Assembly (NCBI GenBank): GCA_045642485.1
Contig: JAZUIV010000080.1
Span: 1 to 64,000 of the forward strand
Direction: 5' to 3'
Source: Cacconaster sp045642485
GTDB taxonomy: Bacteria > Bacteroidota > Bacteroidia > Bacteroidales > UBA932
DNA: 64,000 nucleotides
The first letter of the stretch is position 1. Every line of letters starts with the position of its first letter. The position numbers and the translations under genes were made by a program. This document shows, piece by piece, positions 17,180-26,084 of this stretch. Below the pieces are notes generated by a model. That model worked only from the letters and a program-made list of their open reading frames with translations, did not search any database and was not told where the DNA came from.

Positions 17180-18747
17180 ATCTTGCTCTTTGAATTCATA
17201 TTGTTCAATTTGTACAGAGAAGAGAGTGATACTCCGTGCTTCTGGGCAACTTTTGACAAAGTGTCCCCTTTTCTTATCTTGTAGACCACATACCCGTCCT
17301 TTGTATTCGCGGAGCCGGATTTTGAGGAAGATGAGCCCCCGGAAGAGACAGACGAACCTCCACCATTGGCGCTTCCGTAGATATAAAGTCGCTGTCCGAC
17401 ACGTATAGTATTGCCCTTCAATCCGTTCCATCTCTTGACATTGGCAACGGTAGTGTGGTATCTGCGGGCTATGGCACCGATCGTTTCCCCTGATTTAACC
17501 TTGTGCACGACCCTCTTGCCGTCGCTGGTGCCTGTTTCCTTAATCTTTTTGATGGTAACGGGATTGAAGAATACGGAATCCTGATATGCGTAGATTTCGC
17601 TCTCCTTGTCGGCAAAGGCGTTGGTAAAGTTGTGAGGCACGTTCAGAATATATTCACGCTCCGTACCCGGGACGATATCGTGGATATACTGGGGGTTCAT
17701 GTCCCTGAGCGTCTCAACCGGAAGTCCTATCACCTCGCTGACCTGCTTGAAATGAAGCATCTTGTTGACGTGGAAAGTATCGACGTGGGCGGGAAGGGAT
17801 ATCTGGGCGGGGACTATGCCGTGCTCCTTGTAATACTTCAGGGTATACAATGCTGCCACGAATGCGGGGAAATATCCGCGGGTCTCACGCGGGAGATATT
17901 CATACACCGACCAGAAATCAGTCTTGCCTCCGCTCCTTCGTATAGCCTTGTTGACGTTGCCCGTCCCGCAATTGTATGAAGCGATTGCCAGCGACCAGTC
18001 TCCGAATATCATATAGCTGTCACGAAGATATTTTGCGGCTGCACGGCAGGCTGCAACAGGATCCAGACGTTCATCAACGAACGATGTCATATTGAGTCCG
18101 TACATCTTCGCCGTACTGTACATAAACTGCCACATTCCCTTGGCACGTGCCCGTGAGACTGCCGTCGGATTGAATGCCGATTCGATGATTGCCATACATA
18201 CAAGTTCCTTGGGAAGATTGTACTCATCAAAGATTTCTTCCATTATAGGGCCGTAATATGAATAGAGGCCCAGAATTCTCGGCGTAATCTTCAATTTCTC
18301 CGTGTAGAGGATTATACTGTTCTTGACATATCTGTTGAACTGCACCGGAATGAAAGAACTCATATTGTTGAGCCTGCGGACATATATGGAATCGGGGATG
18401 CTGCTGACCAATGTGTCGAGGTCGATGCTGGACATATTCACTTCATTCACATCCATCATCTTCTGGACATAGTAGAGGTTCAGCAGGGAATCGATATTGT
18501 CGGCATTATACTCGATGGTCGGCAGACTGTCCTCCACTGCCTCATCTTCGTCACCATCGCCGTTGACCGGCTGAATGGCAGACTGATAATCGACATACAG
18601 GGAGTCATAAGCTTTCTGCAGGGAATCCACCTGCCTTTCAAGTTCCAAAATACGTCTCTTGCTTTTGAATATGCTCTGCGCATCAGCATCAACTCCGAGT
18701 GCGGCAAAAAATAAGAACAGAACAAATGCAGGCCAGATTCTTTTCAT
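17140..18747 (-). CDS. mltD: Lytic transglycosylase with SLT domain and two LysM repeats (MltD-like)
   Basis: This 535-residue exported enzyme would cleave the glycan strands of peptidoglycan. After an N-terminal signal (VLFLFFAALGVDADA) and a coiled-coil segment (residues about 28-55) comes the SLT domain. Its catalytic Glu is residue 189 in AIIESAFNP, followed by AKGMWQFM and the ASYNCGTGNVNKAI motif. Two LysM domains (starting near HKVKSGETIGAIA and YKIRKGDTLSKVA) end the protein. It is last in the parA-parB-DUF5683-mltD operon, starting 3 bases after the DUF5683 stop. That link between chromosome segregation and cell-wall turnover recurs in Bacteroidota. Confidence 0.93.
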   Translation of the reverse strand: MKRIWPAFVLFLFFAALGVDADAQSIFKSKRRILELERQVDSLQKAYDSLYVDYQSAIQPVNGDGDEDEAVEDSLPTIEYNADNIDSLLNLYYVQKMMDVNEVNMSSIDLDTLVSSIPDSIYVRRLNNMSSFIPVQFNRYVKNSIILYTEKLKITPRILGLYSYYGPIMEEIFDEYNLPKELVCMAIIESAFNPTAVSRARAKGMWQFMYSTAKMYGLNMTSFVDERLDPVAACRAAAKYLRDSYMIFGDWSLAIASYNCGTGNVNKAIRRSGGKTDFWSVYEYLPRETRGYFPAFVAALYTLKYYKEHGIVPAQISLPAHVDTFHVNKMLHFKQVSEVIGLPVETLRDMNPQYIHDIVPGTEREYILNVPHNFTNAFADKESEIYAYQDSVFFNPVTIKKIKETGTSDGKRVVHKVKSGETIGAIARRYHTTVANVKRWNGLKGNTIRVGQRLYIYGSANGGGSSVSSGGSSSSKSGSANTKDGYVVYKIRKGDTLSKVAQKHGVSLSSLYKLNNMNSKSKIYPGMTIRIKKTE

Positions 18748-18750
18748 AAA

Positions 18751-19719
18751 CTAGAATGATAATTTAAAATTAATGCCGAAAGCAGACTGACCCGATTCCG
18801 GTGTCAGGCTGGCATATTCAGCGTTCAATGGAGTAATTAGTGTTGGAGAAATCTCAAGGGAAGCTATGTTGTCGCTCACGTCAAAATCGTGCATATGGGC
18901 GAATACGTTTGCATCTATTATATTCAAGGCATAAACCAGTACGAATCCGAGTATGGAGTAATCCCGATACCGGCGGTAAGTGGTCTTGTACCACTCGGCC
19001 TGACTGGCTGTGATTCCACCGATGTACCCGGACCCCGGCTTACTGCTGTCCATATCGTAGATATACTTGAATCTCTTGTAGTTCATATCGTTCTGATAGT
19101 AGAAGTAACCGCACACGGCGAAGCCTCCGTACCAGATGGGAATTTTCCACCAGTCCCCGTTATAGGCCTGCCCGAGTCCCGGCAGAATCGCCGAATAGAT
19201 GGTGGCCTTTGCCGCCACGGGCTTCGGAACTTCTGTCTTGTAGGAGGCGACACCGTCAAGAATCTGCCCCCAATAGAAAAGTCCGGCGCCTATGTAACTT
19301 GCAGTACGCAACGTCTTGTATTTTGCATCACCGCTCTGGTGATATTTTTTGTTGAACATTATACCGCCTGCAATACCGGCTCCTATCCCTCCATAAACTA
19401 TGGGAAGTTTCCAATACTGTTTGTTGTAAATTTGAGATGCGCCGGGAACGACAGCCGTCCCGAGAAACAGATAACCCAGCTCCAGAGTGTCTTTCCGGGT
19501 AAACCCACGGACCATTCTTTTGATGGAAAAACCCTGGAGGGAGTCCGTTACGACCTGATTGTTCTCATCGTTATTCCCCTGCGTATTCATTCCGGCGCCG
19601 GGAGGGCCCATCATCTGGTTGTTCTGCACCCCATAGTCAGCTCTGTTGGAACGGAACTGCGCCTCGGCGTTGAAAACGACACCGATCAGGAGAATGATGA
19701 GCAATGATACTTTTCGCAC
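18751..19719 (-). CDS. DUF5683 domain-containing membrane protein
   Basis: The 322-residue protein has a signal peptide (ending FNAEAQF) and hydrophobic glycine-rich segments characteristic of DUF5683: FLGTAVVPGASQIYNKQYWKLPI around residue 83, a second similar block LPGLGQAYNGDWWKIPIWYGG around residue 180, and a helix near residue 255 (ILGFVLVYALNIIDANVFAHM). It is found beside parB in many Bacteroidota. The role is unknown, but the position between ParB and a murein hydrolase suggests an envelope function. It overlaps parB by one base. Confidence 0.88.
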   Translation of the reverse strand: MRKVSLLIILLIGVVFNAEAQFRSNRADYGVQNNQMMGPPGAGMNTQGNNDENNQVVTDSLQGFSIKRMVRGFTRKDTLELGYLFLGTAVVPGASQIYNKQYWKLPIVYGGIGAGIAGGIMFNKKYHQSGDAKYKTLRTASYIGAGLFYWGQILDGVASYKTEVPKPVAAKATIYSAILPGLGQAYNGDWWKIPIWYGGFAVCGYFYYQNDMNYKRFKYIYDMDSSKPGSGYIGGITASQAEWYKTTYRRYRDYSILGFVLVYALNIIDANVFAHMHDFDVSDNIASLEISPTLITPLNAEYASLTPESGQSAFGINFKLSF

Positions 19720-20558
19720 TATAATGATTTCAACGTGTCCAGAAAGCGTTCAATCTGCAGGTCGTCACGGAACTTCACGGTCAGCGTGCCCTTGCCGGAA
19801 GCGGATCGTTTCAGCGCGGCCTTGCTTCCGAAACATCTTTCAAATTCCTTTTCCAGCGAAGAATAGAGAACCGGCTTGGTTCTGCGAGTGGTAGAAGGCA
19901 CCTCCCGCCCGATGGCCGCGGCCCTCTGCTCAATCTGGCGCACGGACCAACCTCCTGCAATGGCCTGCCGGCACAATCTGACCTGGTTCTGAGGATTCTC
20001 AACTGAAAGAATCGCCTTGGCGTGCCCAGCAGAAATCCTGCCAGTCTTCAGTTCCTTCTGAATTTCATCAGGCAACTTGAGAAGGCGGAGGAAGTTCGCC
20101 ACCGTAGCGCGCTTCTTTCCAACTCTCTCGGAGAGAGCCTCCTGAGTCAGGTTGCATTCATCGATAAGGCGCTGAAAGCTGAGAGCGGTCTCTATTGCAT
20201 CCAGATTCTCTCTCTGAATATTCTCGACGATGGCCATTTCGAGCATTGAGATATCATCCGCTTCACGTATATAGGCGGGGACTGTCTTCAGCCCGACCAT
20301 TCCGGCAGCCCTGAATCTGCGTTCTCCGCTGATAATCTGATATCCGCCATCTGCGACGCGGCGGAGAGTCAGGGGCTGGATTATCCCGAAAGACCGTATG
20401 GATGCGGCCAACTCTGCAAGGGCCTCGTCATCGAACGTATCGCGAGGCTGAAAAGGATTCGGCTTTATCCCGGACAATTCGATTTCCTTCACGGAAACCG
20501 GGTCCTCCCTGGGAATCAAGGCGCTCAGCCCTCTTCCAAGCACATCTTTCTTTGCCAT
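19719..20558 (-). CDS. parB: Chromosome-partitioning protein ParB
   Basis: The 279-residue ParB binds parS sites and spreads by a CTP-dependent clamp mechanism. It shows the N-terminal LGRGLSALI motif (ParA interaction), PFQPR, the CTPase motif GERRFRA near residue 98, ENIQREN, and the helix-turn-helix (LTQEALSERVGKKRATVANFLRLL). A short C-terminal dimerisation segment ends the protein. The start codon overlaps the parA stop by one base. No convincing parS palindrome was found nearby. Confidence 0.96.
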   Translation of the reverse strand: MAKKDVLGRGLSALIPREDPVSVKEIELSGIKPNPFQPRDTFDDEALAELAASIRSFGIIQPLTLRRVADGGYQIISGERRFRAAGMVGLKTVPAYIREADDISMLEMAIVENIQRENLDAIETALSFQRLIDECNLTQEALSERVGKKRATVANFLRLLKLPDEIQKELKTGRISAGHAKAILSVENPQNQVRLCRQAIAGGWSVRQIEQRAAAIGREVPSTTRRTKPVLYSSLEKEFERCFGSKAALKRSASGKGTLTVKFRDDLQIERFLDTLKSL

Positions 20559-21325
20559 TATGATTGTCTGTTTATTAATTCTTTTGCAAGTGACAGGTAG
20601 TTGGCGGCTCCGCTGGATCCGGCATCATAGGTTATGACCGGCTTGCCGAACGAAGGAGCCTCACTAAGCCTGATATTCCTGGTTATGACTGTCTTGAACA
20701 CCATATTCGAGAAGTGAGTCTTGACCTCTTCCACAACCTGATTGTGAAGACGCAGACGACTGTCGAACATTGTGAAAAGGAATCCCTCAATCTTAAGGGC
20801 AGTGTTCATCCTGGCCTGGACAAGTTTTATTGTGTTGAGAAGTTTTCCCAGCCCTTCGAGCGCAAAAAACTCAGGCTGTACGGGAATTATGACACTATCC
20901 GCCGCAGTAAGCGTATTGACGGTTATCAGGCCTAGAGACGGCGCGCAATCTATGATGATATAGTCAAAAGAATCCCGGACTTTGTCGAGTTCCTTTTTCA
21001 ATACCATCTCACGTTTTTCCACGTCGAGCATTTCTATCTCGGCTCCCACGAGGTCAATCCCCGAAGTGATTATCTTGAGGAACTTTATGTCCGTATCTTG
21101 AATAACGTCCTCGATTTTCTCCTTTCCTATCAGAACCTCATACAGCGTCCTGTTCCCCCCTTCTTCGGGATTGAAATTGAGACCTGAAGTGGCGTTAGCC
21201 TGAGGGTCGGCGTCAATGATGAGAATCCTGTACTCCATCACAGCCAGTGAAGCCGCAAGATTGATTGCCGTGGTGGTCTTCCCCACTCCTCCTTTCTGAT
21301 TTGCTATCGCGATAATCTTCCCCAT
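20558..21325 (-). CDS. parA: Chromosome-partitioning ATPase ParA/Soj
   Basis: The 255-residue ATPase has the deviant Walker A motif KGGVGKTT at residues 11-18, the Walker A' segment IIDADPQANAT, and IIDCAPSLGLITVN (Walker B). It drives origin segregation with ParB, which follows with a one-base overlap. Length and motif order are standard. A probable -7 box TACTTTTG on the minus strand at 21363-21370 overlaps the promoter region of the divergent lipid-kinase gene. Confidence 0.96.
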   Translation of the reverse strand: MGKIIAIANQKGGVGKTTTAINLAASLAVMEYRILIIDADPQANATSGLNFNPEEGGNRTLYEVLIGKEKIEDVIQDTDIKFLKIITSGIDLVGAEIEMLDVEKREMVLKKELDKVRDSFDYIIIDCAPSLGLITVNTLTAADSVIIPVQPEFFALEGLGKLLNTIKLVQARMNTALKIEGFLFTMFDSRLRLHNQVVEEVKTHFSNMVFKTVITRNIRLSEAPSFGKPVITYDAGSSGAANYLSLAKELINRQS

Positions 21326-21352
21326 ATTATAGCATTTAACCCGCGAAATTAC

Positions 21353-21360
21353 TAAATTTG
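21353..21360 (+). promoter_or_regulatory. -7 box of the lipid-kinase gene
   Basis: TAAATTTG lies 21 bases before the ATG at 21382, and no good TTG is found 19-21 bases upstream. It shows that an in-frame TTG codon at 21358 cannot be the start, because that codon lies inside the promoter. Confidence 0.55.
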
Positions 21361-21381
21361 CGCAAAAGTATCAAGAAAGGT

Positions 21382-22323
21382 ATGACAAAAACTATATGGA
21401 AAGTAATTGTAAGCAGGGCCTCAGGAATGGGAAAGGCGCTGAGGGACTGGCCTGACATATCCGATCTTCTGAAGAAAGCCGGGATAGAGTACAGCGAAGC
21501 GATAACCGAATATCCGTTTCACGCAATAGAACTTGCCGCACAGGCAGTCAAGGATGGCTTCCGCAAACTTCTTGTCATTGGCGGAGACGGTGCTGTCCAC
21601 GAAGTGATAAACGGATTGTTCTCTCAGGATGAGGTGTCTCCCCGTGACGTGACAATCGCCCTGATTCCGGTGGGATCGGGAAATGACTGGGCCCGTATGC
21701 ACAAGATACCCAAAAACTACAAGGCGGCCGTCGCCGTAGTGGCTCAGGCAGAAGCCTTCGCACGTTTTCAGGACATTGCCAGGATAGCCACTCTTATGGA
21801 TGGAGAGCCTTACAGCAGGTATATGATAAATATCGGAGGGCTGGGATTCGACGCGGAAGTATGCCGCCGTTTCGATATGGCAAAGGCACGCGGAAAGGCG
21901 AAGGATCACCAGTATTACAAGTCCCTGCTGAGCGGATTCCTGTTCTACCACTGTCTTAAATTCAACATCAGGGTTGACGGACAGCAGTTCTATGAAGGAC
22001 CGGCTCTTTCAGTCGCCTTGGGAATCGGCAAGTATTGCGGAGGAGGAATGATGCAGACTCCGGACGCCATTCCCGACGACGGCCTGATAAACCTTACTGT
22101 AATCGAAAGGATAAGCAAGTTCTCCTTCCTCAAGAAGGTTCCGTCTCTTTTCAAAGGGACCGTCTATCAATACAAGGAGGCTCATCACACGGTCGGCAGA
22201 CACATAGAAATCGAAGCATTCCCCTACTCCTATATGGAGGTCGACGGAGAGACAATCGGCCGGACTCCTGTCACAGTCGATATAATCCCCGATGCCATCA
22301 AGGTTGTAAGCTGTATGAGATAG
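21382..22323 (+). CDS. Diacylglycerol/lipid kinase family protein (YegS/DagK type)
   Basis: The 313-residue protein has the catalytic-domain motifs GGDGAVHEVINGL near residue 70 and IPVGSGNDWAR near residue 100 of the DAGK/sphingosine-kinase superfamily. These bind ATP and phosphorylate a lipid at the inner face of the membrane. The C-terminal beta sandwich includes SYMEVDGE. The start is the ATG at 21382. It is divergent from parA and convergent with glnS (12-base gap). The lipid substrate is unknown. Confidence 0.9.
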   Translation: MTKTIWKVIVSRASGMGKALRDWPDISDLLKKAGIEYSEAITEYPFHAIELAAQAVKDGFRKLLVIGGDGAVHEVINGLFSQDEVSPRDVTIALIPVGSGNDWARMHKIPKNYKAAVAVVAQAEAFARFQDIARIATLMDGEPYSRYMINIGGLGFDAEVCRRFDMAKARGKAKDHQYYKSLLSGFLFYHCLKFNIRVDGQQFYEGPALSVALGIGKYCGGGMMQTPDAIPDDGLINLTVIERISKFSFLKKVPSLFKGTVYQYKEAHHTVGRHIEIEAFPYSYMEVDGETIGRTPVTVDIIPDAIKVVSCMR

Positions 22324-22335
22324 CCTGCCGGCTCC

Positions 22336-24009
22336 CTACAGCTTGAAACCGTCCTTGAGGCTTGTGGTCTTGTTCATTACAAGCTTTTCCGCTGTTGAGT
22401 CAGGGTCTTTCATATAGTACCCCACCCTCTCGAACTGGACGGCGATGCCGCTCTCATCCTCAAGAAGAGCAGGCTCGGCATAGCCGGTCTTCACAACCAG
22501 ACTGTCCGGATTGAGAAACTCCTTGTAGTCTTTGTCCTCCGGGATGCCGCCCATATCGGCCTCGGTGAAGAGACGGCCATAATTGCGGCACTCTATTTCC
22601 TTCATATAATCAGTGCTGACCCAGTGGATGGTGCCCTTTACAGAGCGCCATACGCCTGAATTGGGGCTGGTCTGAGGATCGTAGGTACATTCAAGTCCGA
22701 CAACCTTGCCGTCTTCATTCTTGATGACCTTCTCACATTTGATGATATATGTGTATTTGAGACGGACTTCACCGTCCGGACGGAGACGGAAGTATTTCTT
22801 CGGAGCATCCTCCATAAAATCGGCCCTGTCGATAAGAAGAGTCCCGGTGAAAGGGACCTTTCTCTTGGGTCCGTCAGGAGCGGCGGGATTCAGGGGAGCG
22901 TCGAACCACTCCACCTTACCCTTCTCCCAGTTGGTAATCGTAACTTTGATGGGGTCGTCACTGACAACCATATAGCGGTTGCTGCGCTCATTCAAATCCT
23001 GGCGCACGCACCACTCCAGCAGGCCGATATCCATCAACTGGTCGTGCTTGGTGACACCTATCTTGTCGCAGAATGTCTTCAGCGCCTCAGGAGTATAGCC
23101 CCTGCGTCTGACGCCGCAGAGGGTCGGCATACGGGGGTCGTCCCATCCGCTTACAAGTCCTTTCTGCACAAGTTCCAGTAACTTGCGCTTCGACATAAGA
23201 GTGTATGTCAGATTCAGTCTGGCGAATTCGTACTGGTGGGAAGGGAATATCCCGAGAGTTTCGATGAACCAGTCATAGAGAGGACGGTGCACGTCAAACT
23301 CCAGCGTGCAGATGGAGTGAGTGATGTTCTCGATGGAGTCGCACTGGCCGTGGGTGTAGTCGTACATCGGGTATATGCACCACTTGTCACCGGTCCTGTG
23401 ATGATGAGCGTGCTTGATACGGTAGAGTATCGGGTCGCGGAACATCATATTGGGATGTGCCATATCGATTTTTGCACGGAGGACCTTCTCGCCATCGGCA
23501 TACTTGCCCTGACGCATCTCCCGGAAGAGCCGGAGATTCTCCTCAACGCTGCGGTTCCTCCAGGGGCTGTCCTTGCCCGGGGTCTCAACCGTACCGCGGT
23601 TCTCGCGCATCTGTTCCAGAGTCTGGTCATCCACGTAGGCCTGCCCACGCTCTATCATCATCTCGGCCCACTGATAAAGCTGTTCGAAATAATCGGAAGC
23701 GTAAAGCTCTTTCTCCCACTTGAAGCCGAGCCACTTGATATCCTCCTTGATGGCATCGACATACTCTGTATCTTCCTTGGTCGGATTGGTGTCGTCATAG
23801 CGCAGATTGGTCTTCCCGCCATATTTCTGCGCAAGGCCGAAATTGATGCACAGACTCTTCGCGTGGCCCAGGTGAAGATAGCCGTTGGGCTCGGGAGGGA
23901 ATCTGGTCAGGATGGACTTATGCTTGCCACTGGCAAGGTCGGCTTCTATAATCTCTTCAAGAAAATTGAGTTTTTTCTCTACGGGTTCGTTCAAGGATTT
24001 CTCTTCCAT
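22336..24009 (-). CDS. glnS: Glutamine--tRNA ligase
   Basis: This 557-residue class I synthetase charges tRNA-Gln directly. The HIGH-type motif PPEPNGYLHLGHAKS lies near residue 45, and the KMSKS-type motif LMSKRKL near residue 271. The length is normal. A TAAATTTG -7 box is at 24029-24036 on the minus strand, 19 bases before the ATG. Its promoter region is shared with the divergent miaA gene. Presence of GlnRS fits Bacteroidales, which do not rely on the amidotransferase route for Gln-tRNA. Confidence 0.97.
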   Translation of the reverse strand: MEEKSLNEPVEKKLNFLEEIIEADLASGKHKSILTRFPPEPNGYLHLGHAKSLCINFGLAQKYGGKTNLRYDDTNPTKEDTEYVDAIKEDIKWLGFKWEKELYASDYFEQLYQWAEMMIERGQAYVDDQTLEQMRENRGTVETPGKDSPWRNRSVEENLRLFREMRQGKYADGEKVLRAKIDMAHPNMMFRDPILYRIKHAHHHRTGDKWCIYPMYDYTHGQCDSIENITHSICTLEFDVHRPLYDWFIETLGIFPSHQYEFARLNLTYTLMSKRKLLELVQKGLVSGWDDPRMPTLCGVRRRGYTPEALKTFCDKIGVTKHDQLMDIGLLEWCVRQDLNERSNRYMVVSDDPIKVTITNWEKGKVEWFDAPLNPAAPDGPKRKVPFTGTLLIDRADFMEDAPKKYFRLRPDGEVRLKYTYIIKCEKVIKNEDGKVVGLECTYDPQTSPNSGVWRSVKGTIHWVSTDYMKEIECRNYGRLFTEADMGGIPEDKDYKEFLNPDSLVVKTGYAEPALLEDESGIAVQFERVGYYMKDPDSTAEKLVMNKTTSLKDGFKL

Positions 24010-24073
24010 TTTACAAGAATTTTGGGGGCAAATTTAAATAAAATCCTGTTATTTTTTCATATTTTTGCACTGT

Positions 24074-24925
24074 ATGTACGACGAATACGAACTGATTTGC
24101 ATACTCGGACCGACAGCAAGCGGAAAGACCAGATATGCGGTGGAACTTGCCGGAAAGATTGACGGCGAGATTCTCTCCGGAGATTCCCGTCAGGTATATC
24201 GCGGGATGGACATAGGGACAGGCAAGGATCTGGAGGAATACGGAGCCGTCCCCTATCATCTGATTGACATAGCGGATGCAGGCACGAAATACAATATCTA
24301 TCAGTATCAGAAAGATTTCAGCGAAGCGTTCCAGGACATTGTCAGCCGCGGGAAGCGCCCGGTTCTCTGCGGCGGAAGCGGGCTTTACATCGAAGCCGTG
24401 ACGCGCGGGTATCATCTGCCTGACGTCCCTGCGAATGAGGCTTTGCGCGCAGAGTTGGCCACATTGCCGATGGACGAACTGATTACACGCTACGAGAAAC
24501 TCCGCAAGCCTCACAACAAGACCGACTACGACACGAAACAACGGCTGATACGAGCCTTGGAAATAGCAGTTTATGAGAATGAGCATCCCGTGCAGTACTC
24601 CTCCTACCTGCCCCAAAAGACCAAATTCATCGGGATAAGCGTATCGCGGGAGGAACGGAACGCCCGTATCGATGCAAGACTGGAGCGCAGGTTGGAATGC
24701 GGTATGGTTGAGGAAGTGAAAGGGTTGCTTGACAGCGGTATCCCGGCAGAAGATCTGATTTATTACGGTCTGGAATACAAATACATAACTCTTTATCTCA
24801 CCGGAGAGACGGACTATGCCACAATGGTGGAGAGGCTGCGCATCGCCATCCACCAGTTCGCAAAGCGGCAGATGACCTGGTTCCGGGGGATGGAACGCCG
24901 CGGAATCCAAATCGAGTGGATATGA
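24074..24925 (+). CDS. miaA: tRNA dimethylallyltransferase
   Basis: The 283-residue MiaA transfers a dimethylallyl group to A37 of tRNAs reading UNN codons. Motifs seen are the P-loop GPTASGKT at residues 13-20, the DSRQVYRGMDIGTGK segment, and GGSGLYIEAV. It is slightly shorter than the usual 300-310 residues. The ATG is only 6 bases after a TATTTTTG -7 box (24060-24067), so the mRNA may be leaderless. A structured inverted-repeat element starts 2 bases after its stop. Confidence 0.94.
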   Translation: MYDEYELICILGPTASGKTRYAVELAGKIDGEILSGDSRQVYRGMDIGTGKDLEEYGAVPYHLIDIADAGTKYNIYQYQKDFSEAFQDIVSRGKRPVLCGGSGLYIEAVTRGYHLPDVPANEALRAELATLPMDELITRYEKLRKPHNKTDYDTKQRLIRALEIAVYENEHPVQYSSYLPQKTKFIGISVSREERNARIDARLERRLECGMVEEVKGLLDSGIPAEDLIYYGLEYKYITLYLTGETDYATMVERLRIAIHQFAKRQMTWFRGMERRGIQIEWI

Positions 24926-24926
24926 T

Positions 24927-25082
24927 ATGTTTGCCGATTATATTTAGCGAATTGCCTGTCACTTATGAGGACCTAAGCACCCGCGCTTAATAGCGGGAGG
25001 GGCCCACAAGCGTAGCGCAGTGGGAGGGTGAGCGAAGCGAAGTCCGAAATAGTGACAGGCAGGAGCCATAAGCGGCAAACAT
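24927..25082. repeat. Nested inverted-repeat element, possible structured RNA or REP/MITE-like unit
   Basis: This 156-bp non-coding element has 10-bp terminal inverted repeats (ATGTTTGCCG at 24927-24936, CGGCAAACAT at 25073-25082). Inside these is a second perfect 10-bp pair (GCCTGTCACT at 24954-24963, AGTGACAGGC at 25051-25060). Between them lie two G/C-rich hairpins: CCCGC/GCGGG at 24980-24984 and 24993-24997, and CCCAC/GTGGG at 25003-25007 and 25020-25024. A repetitive GCGAAGCGAAG stretch follows. The layout predicts a branched RNA or cruciform. No open frame or T tract is present. It lies between miaA and the next gene and contacts that gene's promoter region. No second copy occurs in the window. 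Confidence 0.7.
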
Positions 25083-25096
25083 CATGAGAAAAATAG

Positions 25097-25104
25097 TATA
25101 TTTG
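25097..25104 (+). promoter_or_regulatory. -7 box before the 25124 gene
   Basis: TATATTTG lies 19 bases before the ATG at 25124 and 14 bases after the inverted-repeat element. The -33 region would fall inside the right arm of that element. Confidence 0.5.
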
Positions 25105-25123
25105 TTAAATAATTTGCAGTGTT

Positions 25124-25609
25124 ATGAAATATCTGATAAGGTCGATAAAGTATCTGGTCTATTTCGTTCTGATTTTCTTCCTGATTGTCGGGCTGATTTA
25201 TTTATTCTCCATACAGAAGCAGTCGGGGCTCTCTTTCGTCGAAATGTTTCAGGAAGGCTCCTTCCCCAAACTGGCGATTTTCTTCCTGGTGGTGGCGGCG
25301 CTCTATCCCGCTCTCGGTTTCGGAAAGAGGAATCTCTATCTCAACGGGGAATACTCGAAATATGCCGATGTCATCGACCTTGCAATGAGGGATTTGGAAT
25401 ACGAGAAAACCTCCGAGGAAGATGGCAGGACAGTTTACAGATGCAGCAGCCGCACCAAACGTCTTGGGCGGATGTATGAAGACGCAATCACTTTCGATAC
25501 CAGTGACAATCCCGTCGTAATCGAAGGATTCAGAAAAGACACAACCCGCGTGCTGAGCACTGTCTCCTATCGCATCCGTCAGTTTGAGAACCCTGAAAAC
25601 CAGGAATAA
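25124..25609 (+). CDS. Conserved hypothetical membrane protein
   Basis: The 161-residue protein has two predicted transmembrane helices (residues about 10-30, VYFVLIFFLIVGLIYLF, and about 47-63, LAIFFLVVAALYPALGF) and a soluble C-terminal domain of about 95 residues. I recognise it only as a conserved Bacteroidales protein next to smpB. It is preferred over an overlapping 131-codon frame because its composition and hydrophobic pattern are those of a real protein. smpB starts 6 bases after its stop, so the two share a transcript. Confidence 0.82.
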   Translation: MKYLIRSIKYLVYFVLIFFLIVGLIYLFSIQKQSGLSFVEMFQEGSFPKLAIFFLVVAALYPALGFGKRNLYLNGEYSKYADVIDLAMRDLEYEKTSEEDGRTVYRCSSRTKRLGRMYEDAITFDTSDNPVVIEGFRKDTTRVLSTVSYRIRQFENPENQE

Positions 25610-25615
25610 ACGGCT

Positions 25616-26068
25616 ATGGCCAAGGGAAAGAACAAAATAGAGATAAAGAACAGGAGGGCGGGATTCGAGTTCGAGTTCCTTGAGAATTTCACTGCCGGAA
25701 TCGTCCTTTCCGGAACGGAAATCAAATCAATCCGCGAAGGGAAGGCATCGCTTGTGGACAGTTACTGCTATTTTGTCGGCACGGAACTATTCGTCAAGAA
25801 TATGAACGTGGCTGAATACTGGTGGGGCAGCGCATTCAGCCGTCAGGACCCGAGGCGCGACCGCAAGCTTCTGCTGACAAAGAAGGAACTGCGCAAGTTG
25901 CAGCGCGCCGTCAAGGAGAAGGGACTGACAATAGTTGCCACCCGCCTTTTCATCTCCGAGAACGGCTACGCCAAACTGAACATCTCCCTGGCCAGAGGCA
26001 AGCGCGAATTCGACAAACGCGAGTCCATCAAGGAAAAAGACATGCGCCGCGAGCGCGAGCGCGACTGA
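25616..26068 (+). CDS. smpB: SsrA-binding protein SmpB
   Basis: The 150-residue SmpB binds tmRNA and brings it to stalled ribosomes in trans-translation. Characteristic parts are FTAGIVLSGTEIKSIREGKASLVDSY near residues 26-51, LTKKELRKL, and the basic C-terminal tail KREFDKRESIKEKDMRRERERD, which inserts into the mRNA channel. Its stop is 16 bases from that of the convergent hemW. The tmRNA gene itself is not in the window. Confidence 0.97.
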   Translation: MAKGKNKIEIKNRRAGFEFEFLENFTAGIVLSGTEIKSIREGKASLVDSYCYFVGTELFVKNMNVAEYWWGSAFSRQDPRRDRKLLLTKKELRKLQRAVKEKGLTIVATRLFISENGYAKLNISLARGKREFDKRESIKEKDMRRERERD

Positions 26069-26084
26069 TCCCCACTACGCACCC

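Noticed and set aside
20584..20600. AGTGACAGG near parA as a second copy of the repeat element arm
   Set aside because: Only 9 bases match, it lies in coding sequence and no pairing arm is present.
25084..25479. 131-codon frame overlapping the membrane protein before smpB
   Set aside because: It is out of frame with a much more protein-like reading (25124-25609) and has no recognisable features.
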